Assembly: GCA_021234155.1 (NCBI GenBank)
Contig: JAJEKV010000005.1
Location: 14,999,468-15,063,467 of the forward strand
Reading direction: 5' to 3'
Origin: Isoetes taiwanensis
Lineage: Eukaryota; Streptophyta; Lycopodiopsida; Isoetales; Isoetaceae
DNA length: 64,000 nucleotides
Numbering within the stretch: the first letter of the stretch is position 1; the number at the start of each line of letters is the position of its first letter. The notes under the pieces were generated by a model. The model was not told the origin of the DNA and did no database searches. It was given only the letters and a program-made list of their open reading frames with translations. The position numbers were made by a program, and so were the translations under genes. Positions 11,364-22,122 of the stretch are shown here, in pieces.

Positions 11364-14300
11364 TTGACATTCCGCCACAGGGTTTGTTATGTCTATATCT
11401 CTGATATTAGAAAGCAAGCTACTAAGGCTAGATCTCCACTTTCTAATACATGTCTTATAAGTTCAACCATGCCACATTTTAGAAGTCTGCCAAACAACAA
11501 AAATGTTATGTTTCTCATTTCTCGGATGATCCCTAGGCGGTTAAGAGAGGAACTTCATACATACAGGGAAAGCATGGAGATGCAAAGCATGGCACAGGAT
11601 GACAGAGAGGAAGAAGTTCATTGCCAAGTTGGTATAGTTTCATGTAGAGAAAGGCACATTTCAGCCAGCATCCTGGTGAATGCAAGTGAAGATCATGTCT
11701 GAAGTACTTACAGATTATGAACGACTTCCAGAATTTATTCCACATTTAGTACATAGGTAAGTTGTAGGCAGTTTAAATTTTTTAGAACATCCAGTGTTAA
11801 GGAAGACCTATTTTGTACAAGAAATACACTGCAAAACATTTGGTCTCAATGTGGTTTCTTACAGAAGATGCTCTTCTCCTTTTGCCCATCCAAATGCCTG
11901 TCTTCATGACAAAATACCCGTCCCGAGAAATCAATATAGGAGAAATTATTTACAGGGAATGCATGTTTCTTACGCAGTGAATGATACATCATAGTGTCTA
12001 GACTTCATGGAGTTCTTACCTGTGGCAGTAATTTTACACGGCTTTGCTTATGATAGGAACACTGCCTATTAGATGTTTCCTTGCAGTTGTTTTTCTTCAA
12101 TACTAATAAGTCTCCAGTTCTTACAAATATGGGATGTGCTATTTCGCAATTTGTTCCACAGCAAAATAGTACCATGTCCGCAGTCAGGTCATGTTTGGTT
12201 GCTGCAACGCGCTGCACGTACGACCATGTATTGGCACATAGAAGCCAGTGCCATACTTGAACTCAAGGAGCTTCCTCACTTGGTTAGTATGGTTGCTCAA
12301 TTCTTCTTACATGCACAATCTTCTTAATAGCCCAATGATGAACTCCATATGACGATGCAGTGATGCCATTAAGTTTGTAAAAACGTCCTCCATATGAAGA
12401 AAATTTCTAGATGAGCCTTTGATATTTATGCATATACATTTGTAATGCATGCAATTGAATTCCAAGTATAGAATTAGAACTCTTAAGTCGTTTTAGGAAT
12501 TAAAAGGCCAGTTTGGTCTAAAGCCTGCATCGCTGTCACAGAAAACATCTGTCAACTGTATTACATATTCTTGTCTTGCAATAATAACTATTTCCATATT
12601 TATCAAAAATAAGTTCAAGAAATTCTTTCTTTTTGAAGGTTGAGGGAAAGGAGCTACAGTTTTATATGGTTGAGGGGGACTTCAAAAAATATGCTGGGAG
12701 ATGGTTTCTTTGTCCTGGTCCAAGGTAATAGAAATATTTTCAGGGCTGCTCTTTTACCAGCATCCCTCTTCTTTATTATATCATCTCATAAGCAAGAAAT
12801 AGTGAGATGCTTTCTTCGTCCCGGTCCAAGGTGATAAGAAATATTTGCAGGGCTGTTCTTTTACTTATATTTGATCAAGCAAGAAATAACTGAAGCATAC
12901 TACTCATAAATGCACTTGTAGCTGCAAGAAAATGACAAGAAACATGGATGAGAGAAAAAAAAATAGAATTTCTTTTGATAGATTAGCAGTAAACTGCTAC
13001 CCAGATAAGCATACAATGAGAGGATATCTGAGCTTTAGAATTTTTTTGTGCTTGTGGATGCCACTATGAGGCTAGTGAATAATATTAACGTTGGAGTGAT
13101 TTAGTTATGAAGCTTTCTATGACCAGAAGGATGTCCAGAAATGAGTATCCTGGGGAATGTCATTAAGTAAGAAGGTGTAACCTAACCAATTTTTAAAGGT
13201 CTAATCTTTTGGAGTTACAACATTAGTAGAAGCACCTAGACATCTCTGAGTCTTCTTAATAACTAGGTCACAAAAAACGTTTTCATGGTTTTTATTTGAG
13301 CCTTTTGAAAACAAGGAAAAAACGTTTTCTTTCTGGGTTAGAATGAAAAACGTAAAAAAAACGCTGCCAGAATTTCTTACCGGAAAAAAGACATGACATT
13401 TCATTGCATAGAAATTCTCATAGAGATCTGATACATTATGACAGGAACTTTGATTTGAGAGAGAAATTCCAAAAACTTAGGCATACTTAGACATAGAAAC
13501 TCTTGACATAGACATTGTTTATCACAGTTTATCACAGAATTAGTGTGAGAAACAAATTAGAGTGTGCATGCATATATTTTTTTATTCCTGCCATGAATCG
13601 TCTTGCAGTTCAGATTTTATGGATGTTAATGGCCTACTTTTACATCTGTCCACCTAAATCTGGCGAGAACTCTGTTGAGATATGGGTAATGGAGAAGAAA
13701 AAGATATGGGTAATGGAGAAGGAAATCCTAACTAGGCAAAAAATGGCTCAAAAAAGTCGCCTGTTTTTGTTGCCAGAACGTTGGCCGGAAAAGTTAGAGA
13801 AAAATACGTGTATTTTTTGCCTTTTTATAGGGTTTAGTTCCGAACGTGCAAAAAACGTTTTTTTTCCCTAAATGTCAACGTTTTCTGTGACCTAGCTTAA
13901 TAATGGTTCCTCATGGACTCAAAATACATGCCTCAGAAATCGTACATGTTTTGATGATGCATATGGGATAGGTATTTTGTTTCTCTTTTCTATCCTGTTT
14001 TGCCTCCTAATTATGTTGGATGATTGCGCTTACATGTTCCAATTGCTTTCATGCTTCAGGCATGGGACAACAACCTTGCATTATGAAGTCAACGTGATAC
14101 CAAAACTCATTTTCCCCACCCCATTTGTTGAGAAAATAATTAAGGCAGACCTTCCTATCAATCTTCATGCACTGGCCAAGAGAGCAGAAGAGGTTTCACA
14201 CGGATTGAGACGGAGTGCCAGTGCAAGTACACACGTCATAGACAAAGAGGCACCCATGGAAGCGAGTGCAAAAGTGGTAAATGTATGGAAAGGAAAAAAA

Positions 14301-15190
14301 GATGTTCTATCTACAATCAAGGACTTGAATACGTGTGGCTGGAGTATAAATAAAAAGGACTGGAAAAGAAGAGGAAAGGCAGGTGGTGGAAAAAGACAAC
14401 GTAGTGTGGATGAAGTTCACTTAAGACGTCTATCCGATTCCAATGTGAGTTTTGCCATGCGAAATATCCTGATGGTAAAATCCATTAGTGTAACATTACA
14501 ATTTGCAGGGATATGGTGGACACTGGCATGTACCTGCATCAATAACAATCCAAGCACCCATTGAAGAAGTGTGGCGACTGTATGTATTGATGAAATTATC
14601 TTGGACAGTATGTAGAGCTGCATTGTTACGATAATACATTGTTGCAGTCAATGTTGAAAAGGTAAAATTGTCTTCTTAAAGGTCAACTGCAATTCATACA
14701 GGTTTCTTCCAAATCTTGCAAAGAGCATAATTCTTTCAAGGGAAGATAATCATCTCCGGATACTTCAGGTCTTTTTCATTACCATTTGTAGGGCCTGTGA
14801 TGTTGCTTGTTTGAATTTAGCTCATGCATCATTTTCGCCCCAAATGAATAATGTGTACAACCTTTATTGTCAAATCATGAACATCACAATGCCGCTCTTT
14901 TAAATTGTACAACCTATATTGTCAAGTCGTGAACGCCATAATGGCGCTCTTTTAAACTTCTGTCACAAAATGTTGCTTCTGTTATGAATGCAGGAAGGGT
15001 GCAAACGCCTTATGTATATGGTTTTACATGCACGTGTTGTTCTTGAACTTTGTGAAAGACCACTTTCTGAGATAACCTTTCATCAAGTAGGAGGAGACTT
15101 TGAATCACTGCAAGGGAAATGTTCACTTGATGCCCTGGGAAGTGAACACACCTTACTGAGATATGTTGTCAATGTTAAAATGAAAAGCAA
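11364..15190 (+). CDS. Two-domain START/COQ10-like (polyketide cyclase/dehydrase) protein, 3'-truncated
   Basis: A split gene whose exons match the plant family represented by Arabidopsis At5g08720, as I recall it: two START/COQ10-like lipid-binding folds, predicted plastid. Exons seen: to 11756 (EEVHCQVGIVSCRERHISA, then TDYERLPEFIPHLV, ending at GTAAGT); about 12180-12281 (GHVWLLQRAARTTMYWHIEA); 12639-12724 (EGKELQFYMVEGDFKKYAGR); 14060-14444 (LHYEVNVIPKLIFPTPFVEK, later SVDEVHLRRL); 14509-14580 (HVPASITIQAPIEEVW); 14701-14768 (FLPNLAKSIILSREDN); 14994-15190 (EGCKRLMYMVLHARVVLEL, GGDFESLQGK). The second fold ends at VNVKMKSKW and no later exons were found, where the family continues for several hundred residues. 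Segment Q starts at 15099, within this last exon, so the duplication probably cut the gene. A frame break near 11700 falls beside a CTG. The first exon is uncertain. Confidence 0.75.
12698..12890 (+). repeat. Tandem duplication of an exon end
   Basis: Copies at 12698-12803 and 12804-12890 share GAGATG-TTTCTT-GTCC-GGTCCAAGGT and the start of the next intron. The first copy holds the real exon end and its GTAATA donor. The second has a GTGATA donor and lies within the intron, so it is probably skipped. Confidence 0.75.
13263..13895. mobile_element. hAT-like MITE with 8-bp TSD
   Basis: This 633-bp element has terminal inverted repeats starting CTAGGTCACA (left 13263; right end the reverse complement, ending at 13895). 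After that, AAAAACGTTTTC faces GAAAACGTTGAC. It is flanked by CTTAATAA at 13255-13262 and 13896-13903, an 8-bp target duplication typical of hAT transposons. The inside is AT-rich with many AAAACG runs and a 25-bp direct repeat near 13680-13730. There is no transposase, so it is non-autonomous. It lies in the intron between the exons at 12724 and 14060 of the START/COQ10-like gene. Confidence 0.85.
14854..14957. repeat. 52-bp tandem duplication
   Basis: Two copies, 14854-14905 and 14906-14957, both run from TGTACAACC through TATTGTCAA to GCTCTTTTAAA with a few substitutions. The pair ends about 37 bp before the last recognised exon of the START/COQ10-like gene. Confidence 0.8.
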
Positions 15191-15349
15191 ATGGGTCTGA
15201 TGCAAAGTGCGTGGTTATTATTAGCCAATCAGAACAAAGGCATCTAGAATAAAACACGACATAAAATTGGGTAATTGTGTGAATTTTTTTTCCATCAGAG
15301 ATCTAGAGTCGAGTTTAAATTTTGTCGTGGCTTGGTAAATATGTACAAT

Positions 15350-16572
15350 TCTATTTTCTATTCTCTATTCTCTATTATCGTTTATTCTCTATTATCGTTT
15401 ATTGTGGACCATTGATCTTATGGATATTCCATCTTTGATTCCAATTGGAGACACCATAGCCCGTCGATTGACCCCTTGATGGGGTCAAATAGTGATTCCA
15501 TGTCGACATATGATTTTGTGCCAATGGTTTCCAAGTCAATCTTATCGTCCTGCGGTTGTGCTAACTAGCAAGACTGGTCCAATTAAGCCCCCTCAAGAAA
15601 TCGCTATATAAAAAGAAACTTCTTCCAAATGAATCACTCTATGAAGAAGCCCAACATAATGTTCCCGAGCTCGGTTCTAGAATCTCTTTGTTTGCCTTCC
15701 GAGAAGAGACACCGGCCGCTGACAAATATTTAATAATTCTGCACAAACAAAGGATACAATTTAACAAGAAAGGGACATCTTAGGTGGATCTAGGAATCTT
15801 CAAACTTCAATCCAAGACTGAGTAGAATCATAGACAGTGGAGATCTATCTATGTTTGGTTCTGGTCAGGAAGAGTCTTGGATCTAGAAATGTATTTGCAA
15901 AGTTCCTCCAATCGATTTTATTTCCAAAGCATAAGTTATGGCGGACACTTGGGGGCGGGCCGCTTCGGGTTTTCATCTATTTCTACCTTTCATAGCCCTG
16001 CATGAAACATATGTATGGCAGATTCGACTTTGTGCTCCCACAGCCCTTTCCCAGCTGGATATGAAAAATATGCTTTTCCACAACTCTGCCCAATGCATGT
16101 GAACAACATACTAGATGCGAATCCTAAACAATACTAGAACTTTACATCTTCAACAAGAAGAAAGAAGATAATAGGCTCTGTGAATAAGTGACTTGCCAGA
16201 TCCATCAACAAAGCCAGTTCTTCCAACTCACAACACTGAGGTATTCGTCCTGCATCTATTAGCCTCCTCCACTGCCATACCTTCAGCCGTTCACATTAGA
16301 AAATCCTACCGACTAAACCCTATCTGCTAGAAACGCCTATTCCGACTCTCCTACCGACTGAACCCTATCTGCTAGAAATGCCGATTCCGACTCCTTCTAT
16401 TGCGCCAATACTTCTATTCTTCCCAAACTATCTCCTCTCTCTCTATAACCTTCGATGCATTCAAACTCATTTTCCACCGTCAGCATCCTACTACTTTGTC
16501 TACGAATACACCTGAAATACCTTTAACAATCTTATGTAAGACTGTATATTGTTTACATTTTTAGCACCTTAT
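15350..16572. other. Block present only in copy 1 of segment Q
   Basis: The second copy passes directly from GTACAATT to GCAGCATGAGG (about 35008), whereas here about 1.2 kb intervenes. It opens with a degenerate CTATTCTCTATTATCGTTTATT repeat (15352-15405). Near 16303-16392 it holds a 46-bp tandem pair around CCTACCGACT and ATCTGCTAGAAA. I find no coding similarity or terminal repeats, so insertion versus deletion in the other copy is unresolved. Confidence 0.6.
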
Positions 16573-16974
16573 TGTAGCATGAGGAAACACAATTGCGAAC
16601 AATCACTAGGTCAGACAAGAGTATGACTTTGGCACAAGCAAGGCGGGGTATGCTAGGGGATATGCTTTGCACAACAATGATATTAGTGTATCTTTCTACC
16701 TTGATCTTCTATCAAAGAGGGTAATCATCTCGACAGTACTTTACCTAAACATGGAGGAATATATCATTATTATTTTGTAAGAGATTAAAGACCGGAGCAG
16801 AAGGAAAGAGCTTAGAACACACTATGTTTTTGAAAACTATTCTAGAATTTCACATAAGTGTTAGAGGTTCTTAAGTGTTAGAGGTTCTTATTGATTAAGA
16901 AAGGAATATTGCGCTAGGACCAATCCCTTAGGGCGTCTCATCCTTCTCTTGAACATTATTTACATATTCTTAAC

Positions 16975-17600
16975 TTAAGCCCAGCAATGCTGGGCACCAT
17001 TATTAGTATCTAATAAGATGAAATTGTTGCTTCCATATAATAAATGCTTAAAATGTGTTGTATATATGCAAAGAAAAGCATGTCTCTATATGTTCTGCAT
17101 AATTATTTGCAAAATCATGCTAAAAACTATGTTTTTTTGCATTATTAAATGTGCAGTCGCCTTATAAGCAGCAATACTGGGCATTTTTCTAATAGATGAC
17201 ACACCCATACAAAACTTTGACTGCTACCCTTCAAGATTGTCGATGCTGGTTTATACAAAATCATTGACAAATGTCGGCATTCGCTCATTGCAATTGGAAA
17301 TATGCATGCAAAAATGCAACGATGATAGTCTCTACACTCGAAGAGTTTAAGCCACTTTGGAAAAAGTGCAAGAGATCGAAGAGAACTAAATAGGTAAGAA
17401 AGCTTTAAAAGACAACACTTGAAGTCAGACACACAAATTCATTTCCAAAACTTAATAACTTATGTTCAAGTTTTAAGCTCAATAAATAAAACACTTTAGA
17501 AGGACAATATTCAACTTCAATTTATAACAAACGATATTTTTATTCATTTTGAACTTAATCCCAACGAAAAGCCCAGCAACGCTGGGCACTTTTTCTAGTA
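16975..17600. repeat. Stretch bounded by GCCCAGCA hairpins
   Basis: Near-perfect palindromes GCCCAGCAATGCTGGGC (16980-16996) and GCCCAGCAACGCTGGGC (17571-17587) bound about 600 bp. A third, degenerate one is at 17168-17183. The second is followed by a T-run (ACTTTTTCTAGTA). The other copy has lost half of the first palindrome (35407) and keeps the second (36001-36017). I could not assign an element family. Confidence 0.6.
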
Positions 17601-17694
17601 TGCAATAATACAAGGATACCACATAAATTATGAAGGTAAGAATGCTTTGAGAAATGACAACGAACCCAATCTACATTTTTATGTCTTCTAACTG

Positions 17695-18330
17695 CTTTCA
17701 TTGGCACTGATTTGATCAATATGTATGCAAAAGGTGGCTTTCAGAGACAGGGGATGACTTTCATAATATGGTGGCCCAAGATGTTTCACCAGAATATGCA
17801 ATAATACATCTGTGCCTTCTAACTGCTTGCAAAGAAAGGCCTGGGTATTTTTGAGGCAATGCAAGCAACTATGGAACTATACATAACATACATAGATTGA
17901 TGTTCTTGCATGATCAAGACAATGCATGAAGCAGGAAAATTACTTGAGATCGCACCATGCCCACCTTCTGAAGAAGCAGGGGCAGCTTTGTTTAGTAGAT
18001 GCAAAACTTATGGGGAGGCACCTTGCCAGAAAGATTGGTTAAATGCCCCGTGTACTTATGGCCCAGGAAGGTAAGAATGCTTTGAGAAATGAAAACGAAC
18101 CCAATCTACATTTTTGTGCCTTTTAATTTTTGCAAACGAAGGCTTTGAGGCAATGCAAGCAACTATGGACACATGCATGAAGCAGGGAAATTATTTGAGA
18201 TTGCACCATGCCCAACTTATGAAGCAGCAGTGGCAGCATTGTTTAGTAGATGAAAAACTTATGGGGTGTCAGAACAGATTGGTTAAATGCTGCTTCCCAT
18301 GTACTTATGGCAAGTATTTTTGTAAATAAA
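17695..18330 (+). pseudogene. PPR-protein remnant with internal duplication
   Basis: Broken plus-strand frames read LINMYAKGGFQRQ-like text at 17705-17760, then CLLTACKERPG, then EAGKLLEIAPCPPSEEAG and ALFSRCKTYGE at 17925-18020. This pattern suits the last PPR motifs plus the E extension of a plant organellar RNA-editing-type protein. A second, diverged copy of the last part follows at 18105-18300 (KLFEIAPCP, ALFSR, KTYG). Stops and shifts rule out a product. Matching remnants are at 36125-36765 and 1-290. Confidence 0.6.
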
Positions 18331-18370
18331 TAGAATAGAGGGGCTAAGAATACTTGCATCTGGGGTAAAG

Positions 18371-18603
18371 ATAGATAGATAGATAGATAGATAGTATTTT
18401 AACGTCACACCACTAGGCAGCATCCAACTGGACATGTGACCACACACCACACTACATTGCTTGGTTGGGCCCTGCCCCCAACCACTTTACATTGCGTCTG
18501 TGGGTTTTGACACCCAATAGTTCAGAGTGCGATTCTGGGCAGTCTCGAACTCGAGACCTATAGTTGCTAGATCTAGTGTGTTACCACTAGACTAAACGCC
18601 CAG
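18371..18603 (-). mobile_element. tRNA-derived SINE
   Basis: Read on the minus strand, the element opens GGGCGTTTAGTCTAGTGG, which holds a pol III A-box-like TAGTCTAGTGG. About 30 bp later comes a B-box-like GAGTTCGAGACT. A tRNA-unrelated body follows, ending GTGACGTTAAAATA and a (TATC)6-like tail. The paralogous site at 36805 lacks it. Insertion here went with loss of about 17 bp of target, and no TSD is visible. Its last about 40 bases resemble the main LINE's 3' end (CCAGTTGG then GACGTTAAAATA; compare 47316-47345 on the minus strand). Confidence 0.85.
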
Positions 18604-18750
18604 CCATAATGAAGGCGAACAACTTGGTATATGAAGCCAGCCATAAAGTAAGCTAAGGTCCAGCAGTAAAGTTCAATGATTGCCATGGGACTGTGATGTC
18701 TTGCCACACATGCAATTCGGGTGGATCTTCTAATCCAGAAATAAGGTGAG

Positions 18751-18766
18751 TCTTCATTCTAGAATT
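18751..18766. other. Empty LINE target site
   Basis: TTCATTCTAGAATT is intact here, whereas a LINE with a 3' (ATTCT) tail interrupts the same point at 510-2166 and 36984-38635. The pre-insertion site already contained ATTCT. Confidence 0.8.
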
Positions 18767-19255
18767 ATTACTGATGTAGTGTTGGATATGTCACTTAGCT
18801 GGTACAAAAAGGCATTTTATTTTAGAACTTATTGAGAAACATGATGATAGTGCATTTTTTTTTAGAATTTGCTTAGTGGCCAGTCCATTATGGATATTGG
18901 TGTTTTGGGTCCGACTTCAAGTTCCAGCAAAGAACAAATTTCAAGACCATATATTAGCCGCTGGTTTTGTAGATACCCTAGTAATGTTGCTACTGTCAAG
19001 AAAAATTATTAATTCTTATTGGACATGCCTATTGCTTTAGAACATGGCTAGGTAATTGTTCTATGTTCTGGTTGCATTTACAAAGCATAAGGAACATGAA
19101 AAAACTACTTGAGTCCGAGATATGAGGATTTGTTGGATTAAAAAAGTCTTCATAATTGGCACTGCATGAAGCTAATGTAGTGATTTTTCATGGCAAAGAA
19201 TAGAGGCTTCATGATTGATAATGCAAATGGCTTACAACACTTGGATAATGCACCT

Positions 19256-19345
19256 TGTGCATGCTCTCTTGCTTAAGATGACAATCTAGAAGAAAAAGAA
19301 TGTGCATGCTCTCTTGCTTAAGATGACAATCTAGAAGAAAAAGAA
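19256..19345. repeat. 45-bp tandem repeat, two units
   Basis: Two identical units (TGTGCATGCTC...AAAAAGAA) are shared with 39130-39219, so the duplication predates the segmental duplication. Confidence 0.85.
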
Positions 19346-19710
19346 TATCATCAATGGTCTGATCAACCAAGCCCTTGAATGCAGATGAAGAAGTTGGAGT
19401 GCCAGATCTGTGAGAATCATGTTGAATTCATTTTCACTGTAAAAATATTATTCTTTTCAATTCCATGACCCATCCTATGTGATAATATACGGCAACAGAG
19501 AGAATTCAAATGCAACAAATCGACTTATAAAATTCACCATGAAAATTTATCTTAGCAAAGAATTAGGCTAACAGATTCCGAATGTTGAAACATAAGTAAA
19601 TTATCAACATCATCATATTTAAGGTCACTAACCAATTAAGAATTGTGTTTTTTTTTCTTTTTCTTTTTTTTTTAATTTTTCATGTCACAGCAAATAGCCA
19701 ATAGCCAATC

Positions 19711-19735
19711 TCCCTCCCTCCCTCCCTCCCTCCCT
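19711..19735. repeat. (TCCC)n microsatellite
   Basis: About six TCCC units stand here, compared with about three at the paralogous position near 42340. It is a length-variable simple repeat. Confidence 0.85.
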
Positions 19736-19979
19736 TTGTTTTCTACATGTTCGCTAGAAGGATAAAATGAAAAGCTACACGAGACACTAGAATCATGGGT
19801 AATTAACTATTATGAAAGAACCTTTCAACTACACTTTTTGTTTAGTAGGATTGCCTAGCCCGATGTGCACGATTTCATGCAATTTTATCTATGCTACGTG
19901 TATGCCACATGTCCGGCCACGTCATACCTGCCCTCCCCCCCAGTGGCTTCGTCTCTTATCTCCTTCGTCTGTTCTACAG

Positions 19980-20819
19980 GTGGTTTTGATAACATCATCT
20001 TCTTACGTGAATTTATGGAGCCTGATTGGGACATGTTCCATGTAAGCTTAAATCAATGCTTTTTCACTAGTTTTTGGTCTTTTGTTTTTTTCACAAAATT
20101 TTGGTGCAGACTCTACATCCCGCAGTAGAATACCATGCTGCAGCTTGTGCTGTCGGAGGATGTGTTGTTTATGTAAAGTATATGCAATGTGGAATGCTCT
20201 TGGAATGTGTCCAGAATTAGATATATATCACTGGTGAGGACTTCAATGCAGGGATAAACCAGACAATCATAACTTTGAGCTGTTAAAGAAACTTGTACTG
20301 CCTGATGGTTCTATACTTTGAGCTCAACTTCCAAACAATACACACTTGTGATTTTCTCTTCTCAGATCCTACACGAGATAAGTCTAGATAATCAAAATTT
20401 ATGGATAGACATGATTTGATTTTATACTTTTGATCATACAACCTTATTGTGAAATTTCTGAACAGCCTGTTAAAGATTTGGAACATGATTAAATATCTGC
20501 TGTAATAGGGGCCTTCAATTGCGAGTACTCCTTGGTGCATAATTGATAAAGTAGCCAAAATGCATCAAAACCCAAAAGTTATAACCGGAGGCATATATGC
20601 ACGAGATGTACCACTTTTGAAAGACATAGTTTGGAAGTGGTTGGAACCATGAGATTGTAGTTTATGGTCACCGCAATGGTGCATTTATGAATCACGCTAT
20701 ATACATGCGTCCATTCGGGTTCTTTACATTTAGTTCTCTCCGCGGAAGAGTTAGTCGTCTTCCAAGAAGTGCAGCTCTGCCAATTACTCTGGAAGTTCTG
20801 AACTTCGAAATAGAATAGT
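19980..20819 (+). pseudogene. Raffinose synthase/SIP1-type (GH36) pseudogene, copy 1
   Basis: C-terminal exons of a plant raffinose-synthase/alkaline-alpha-galactosidase (SIP1) family member, which transfers or hydrolyses galactosyl groups in the cytosol. Exon 19980-20041 reads FLREFMEPDWDMFH with an AG acceptor and GTAAGC donor; the DWDMF motif is a family hallmark. Exon 20110-20178 reads TLHPAVEYHAAACAVGG. Exon from 20252 reads NHNFELLKKLVLPDGSIL, then hits TGA where the family has CGA (R), then LLKIWNM near 20470 and LPRSAAL near 20760, stopping at 20817. Stops and shifts make it non-functional. Earlier exons are absent. The introns show it was copied as DNA, not from mRNA. The paralogue is 42601-43439. 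Confidence 0.85.
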
Positions 20820-22122
20820 ACCATTGAAGACAAATTATATGTTTATTATTGAACCTAGAATTTGCTATTTCTGCGAATTAACATTCTACAAGCCTGGATT
20901 TGCAGAATTTAACTTCTGGTTTGTTCTTTGCTTCAATTGGCCTTCTAAAAATGTATTAACTCTGGAGGGGCCATACAGTCACTTGAATATAAGAATCTAG
21001 CTAAACCAAATGATGAATCTGCCAACTGCATTGAACCAAATGATACATCTTCACCCCAACACAACCTCCACTCCAACCTCCACCCCACCCTGCATTTCCG
21101 CTAGTTTCTATATGACGAACATAAACATAAAATAGAATGCGTGCGAAGCTACATTTGAACACGAAAATTATCGTTGAGACTCTAGATTGTTGTCTCTTTG
21201 CATGTACAAAGATTCAACCAGGATGGACTTGACTACATGGTTGCAACAATGTATTGAATAGCCAATGCGTTCTTTCGGCATCGTACCCATATTATGGGCC
21301 CCAACTAAGCAAATGGCATTCCATCTTCGCTCTGGTTGGCTCTTCTGGTGATTTGAAAATGTCACAAACTCCATGTATTTCATGGCAACCATTCATTTGT
21401 TGGTGATTTATTTTTGATGCCCATACGAAGATGCTTATAAGTGCTGATTTATGCCATCCGGTACCCAACTTAAGGAAACAATTGCATCTCACATTTCTAA
21501 CTATAAGGGCAGATGTCTTTCAGAAACACTACATGAAAGTGAAACACTATATGAGAGTGATTGTGCAGATGTTGCTTGAGTTCTGCTGGCGTCGAGAGCA
21601 CGGGGCCGTCTGACAGAAGAAATGAAGACATGACTGTTGTCATGCGACGCCTTTTAACCACACAAAAGAAGAAGCACAAAAGAAGAAGCATGTACAACAT
21701 TCTCCATCATGAAACCACTACAGATTTGCCCTGTTGACATGCCATGAATGGCGTGTGGATTGCCACTTCTGTAACGTGGAAGACAGAGAGGTGCAATTCA
21801 ACATCCCAGAATGCTAAGTAGAATCCCTGGGGTAAACACAACAGAATGCAAGGTAAACTGCTGCAGTAAAAAATGTCGACTGACATTCCTGAAAGGAAAC
21901 GTGCCACGTAGCAGAGCATGATAGGCAGATGGGGATGAATTAATCCAATGATCATAAAAATAATAGAGCAAATGGGGAAACGAAGAAAAAAGGGGAACCC
22001 GTCAGACTGCCCACTGACCTTCAGCAGTGGAGGAATGTACCACTGTGACGGTCATCTATGGCCTACACTTCACAAGGAAGAGTAGAACCGGCAATCGCGC
22101 TCAAGCCAGCAGGCTCCACTTC
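20820..22122. other. Intergenic part of segment Q, no gene seen
   Basis: Matches 43440-44726 closely. It holds a C-rich stretch (21055-21095) and two near-repeats of AAACACTA-ATGA at 21520-21555. ORFs here carry no recognisable family. I see nothing else. Confidence 0.5.

Larger units (their letters stand above)
15099..22122. repeat. Segmental duplication Q, copy 1 (left part)
   Basis: This segment aligns with 34729-44726. Differences: an extra block at 15350-16572 in this copy, the SINE at 18371-18603 only here, a LINE (36984-38635) only in the other copy, and 39226-41995 only in the other copy. The order of shared modules is a truncated START exon, the hairpin-bearing stretch, PPR remnants, a 45-bp tandem repeat, an SIP1-type pseudogene, then the 3.4 kb block. 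Confidence 0.85.

Noticed and set aside
18541-18603. A functional tRNA gene
   Set aside because: A- and B-box-like motifs are present, but the cloverleaf is incomplete and the unit continues into a SINE body and tail.
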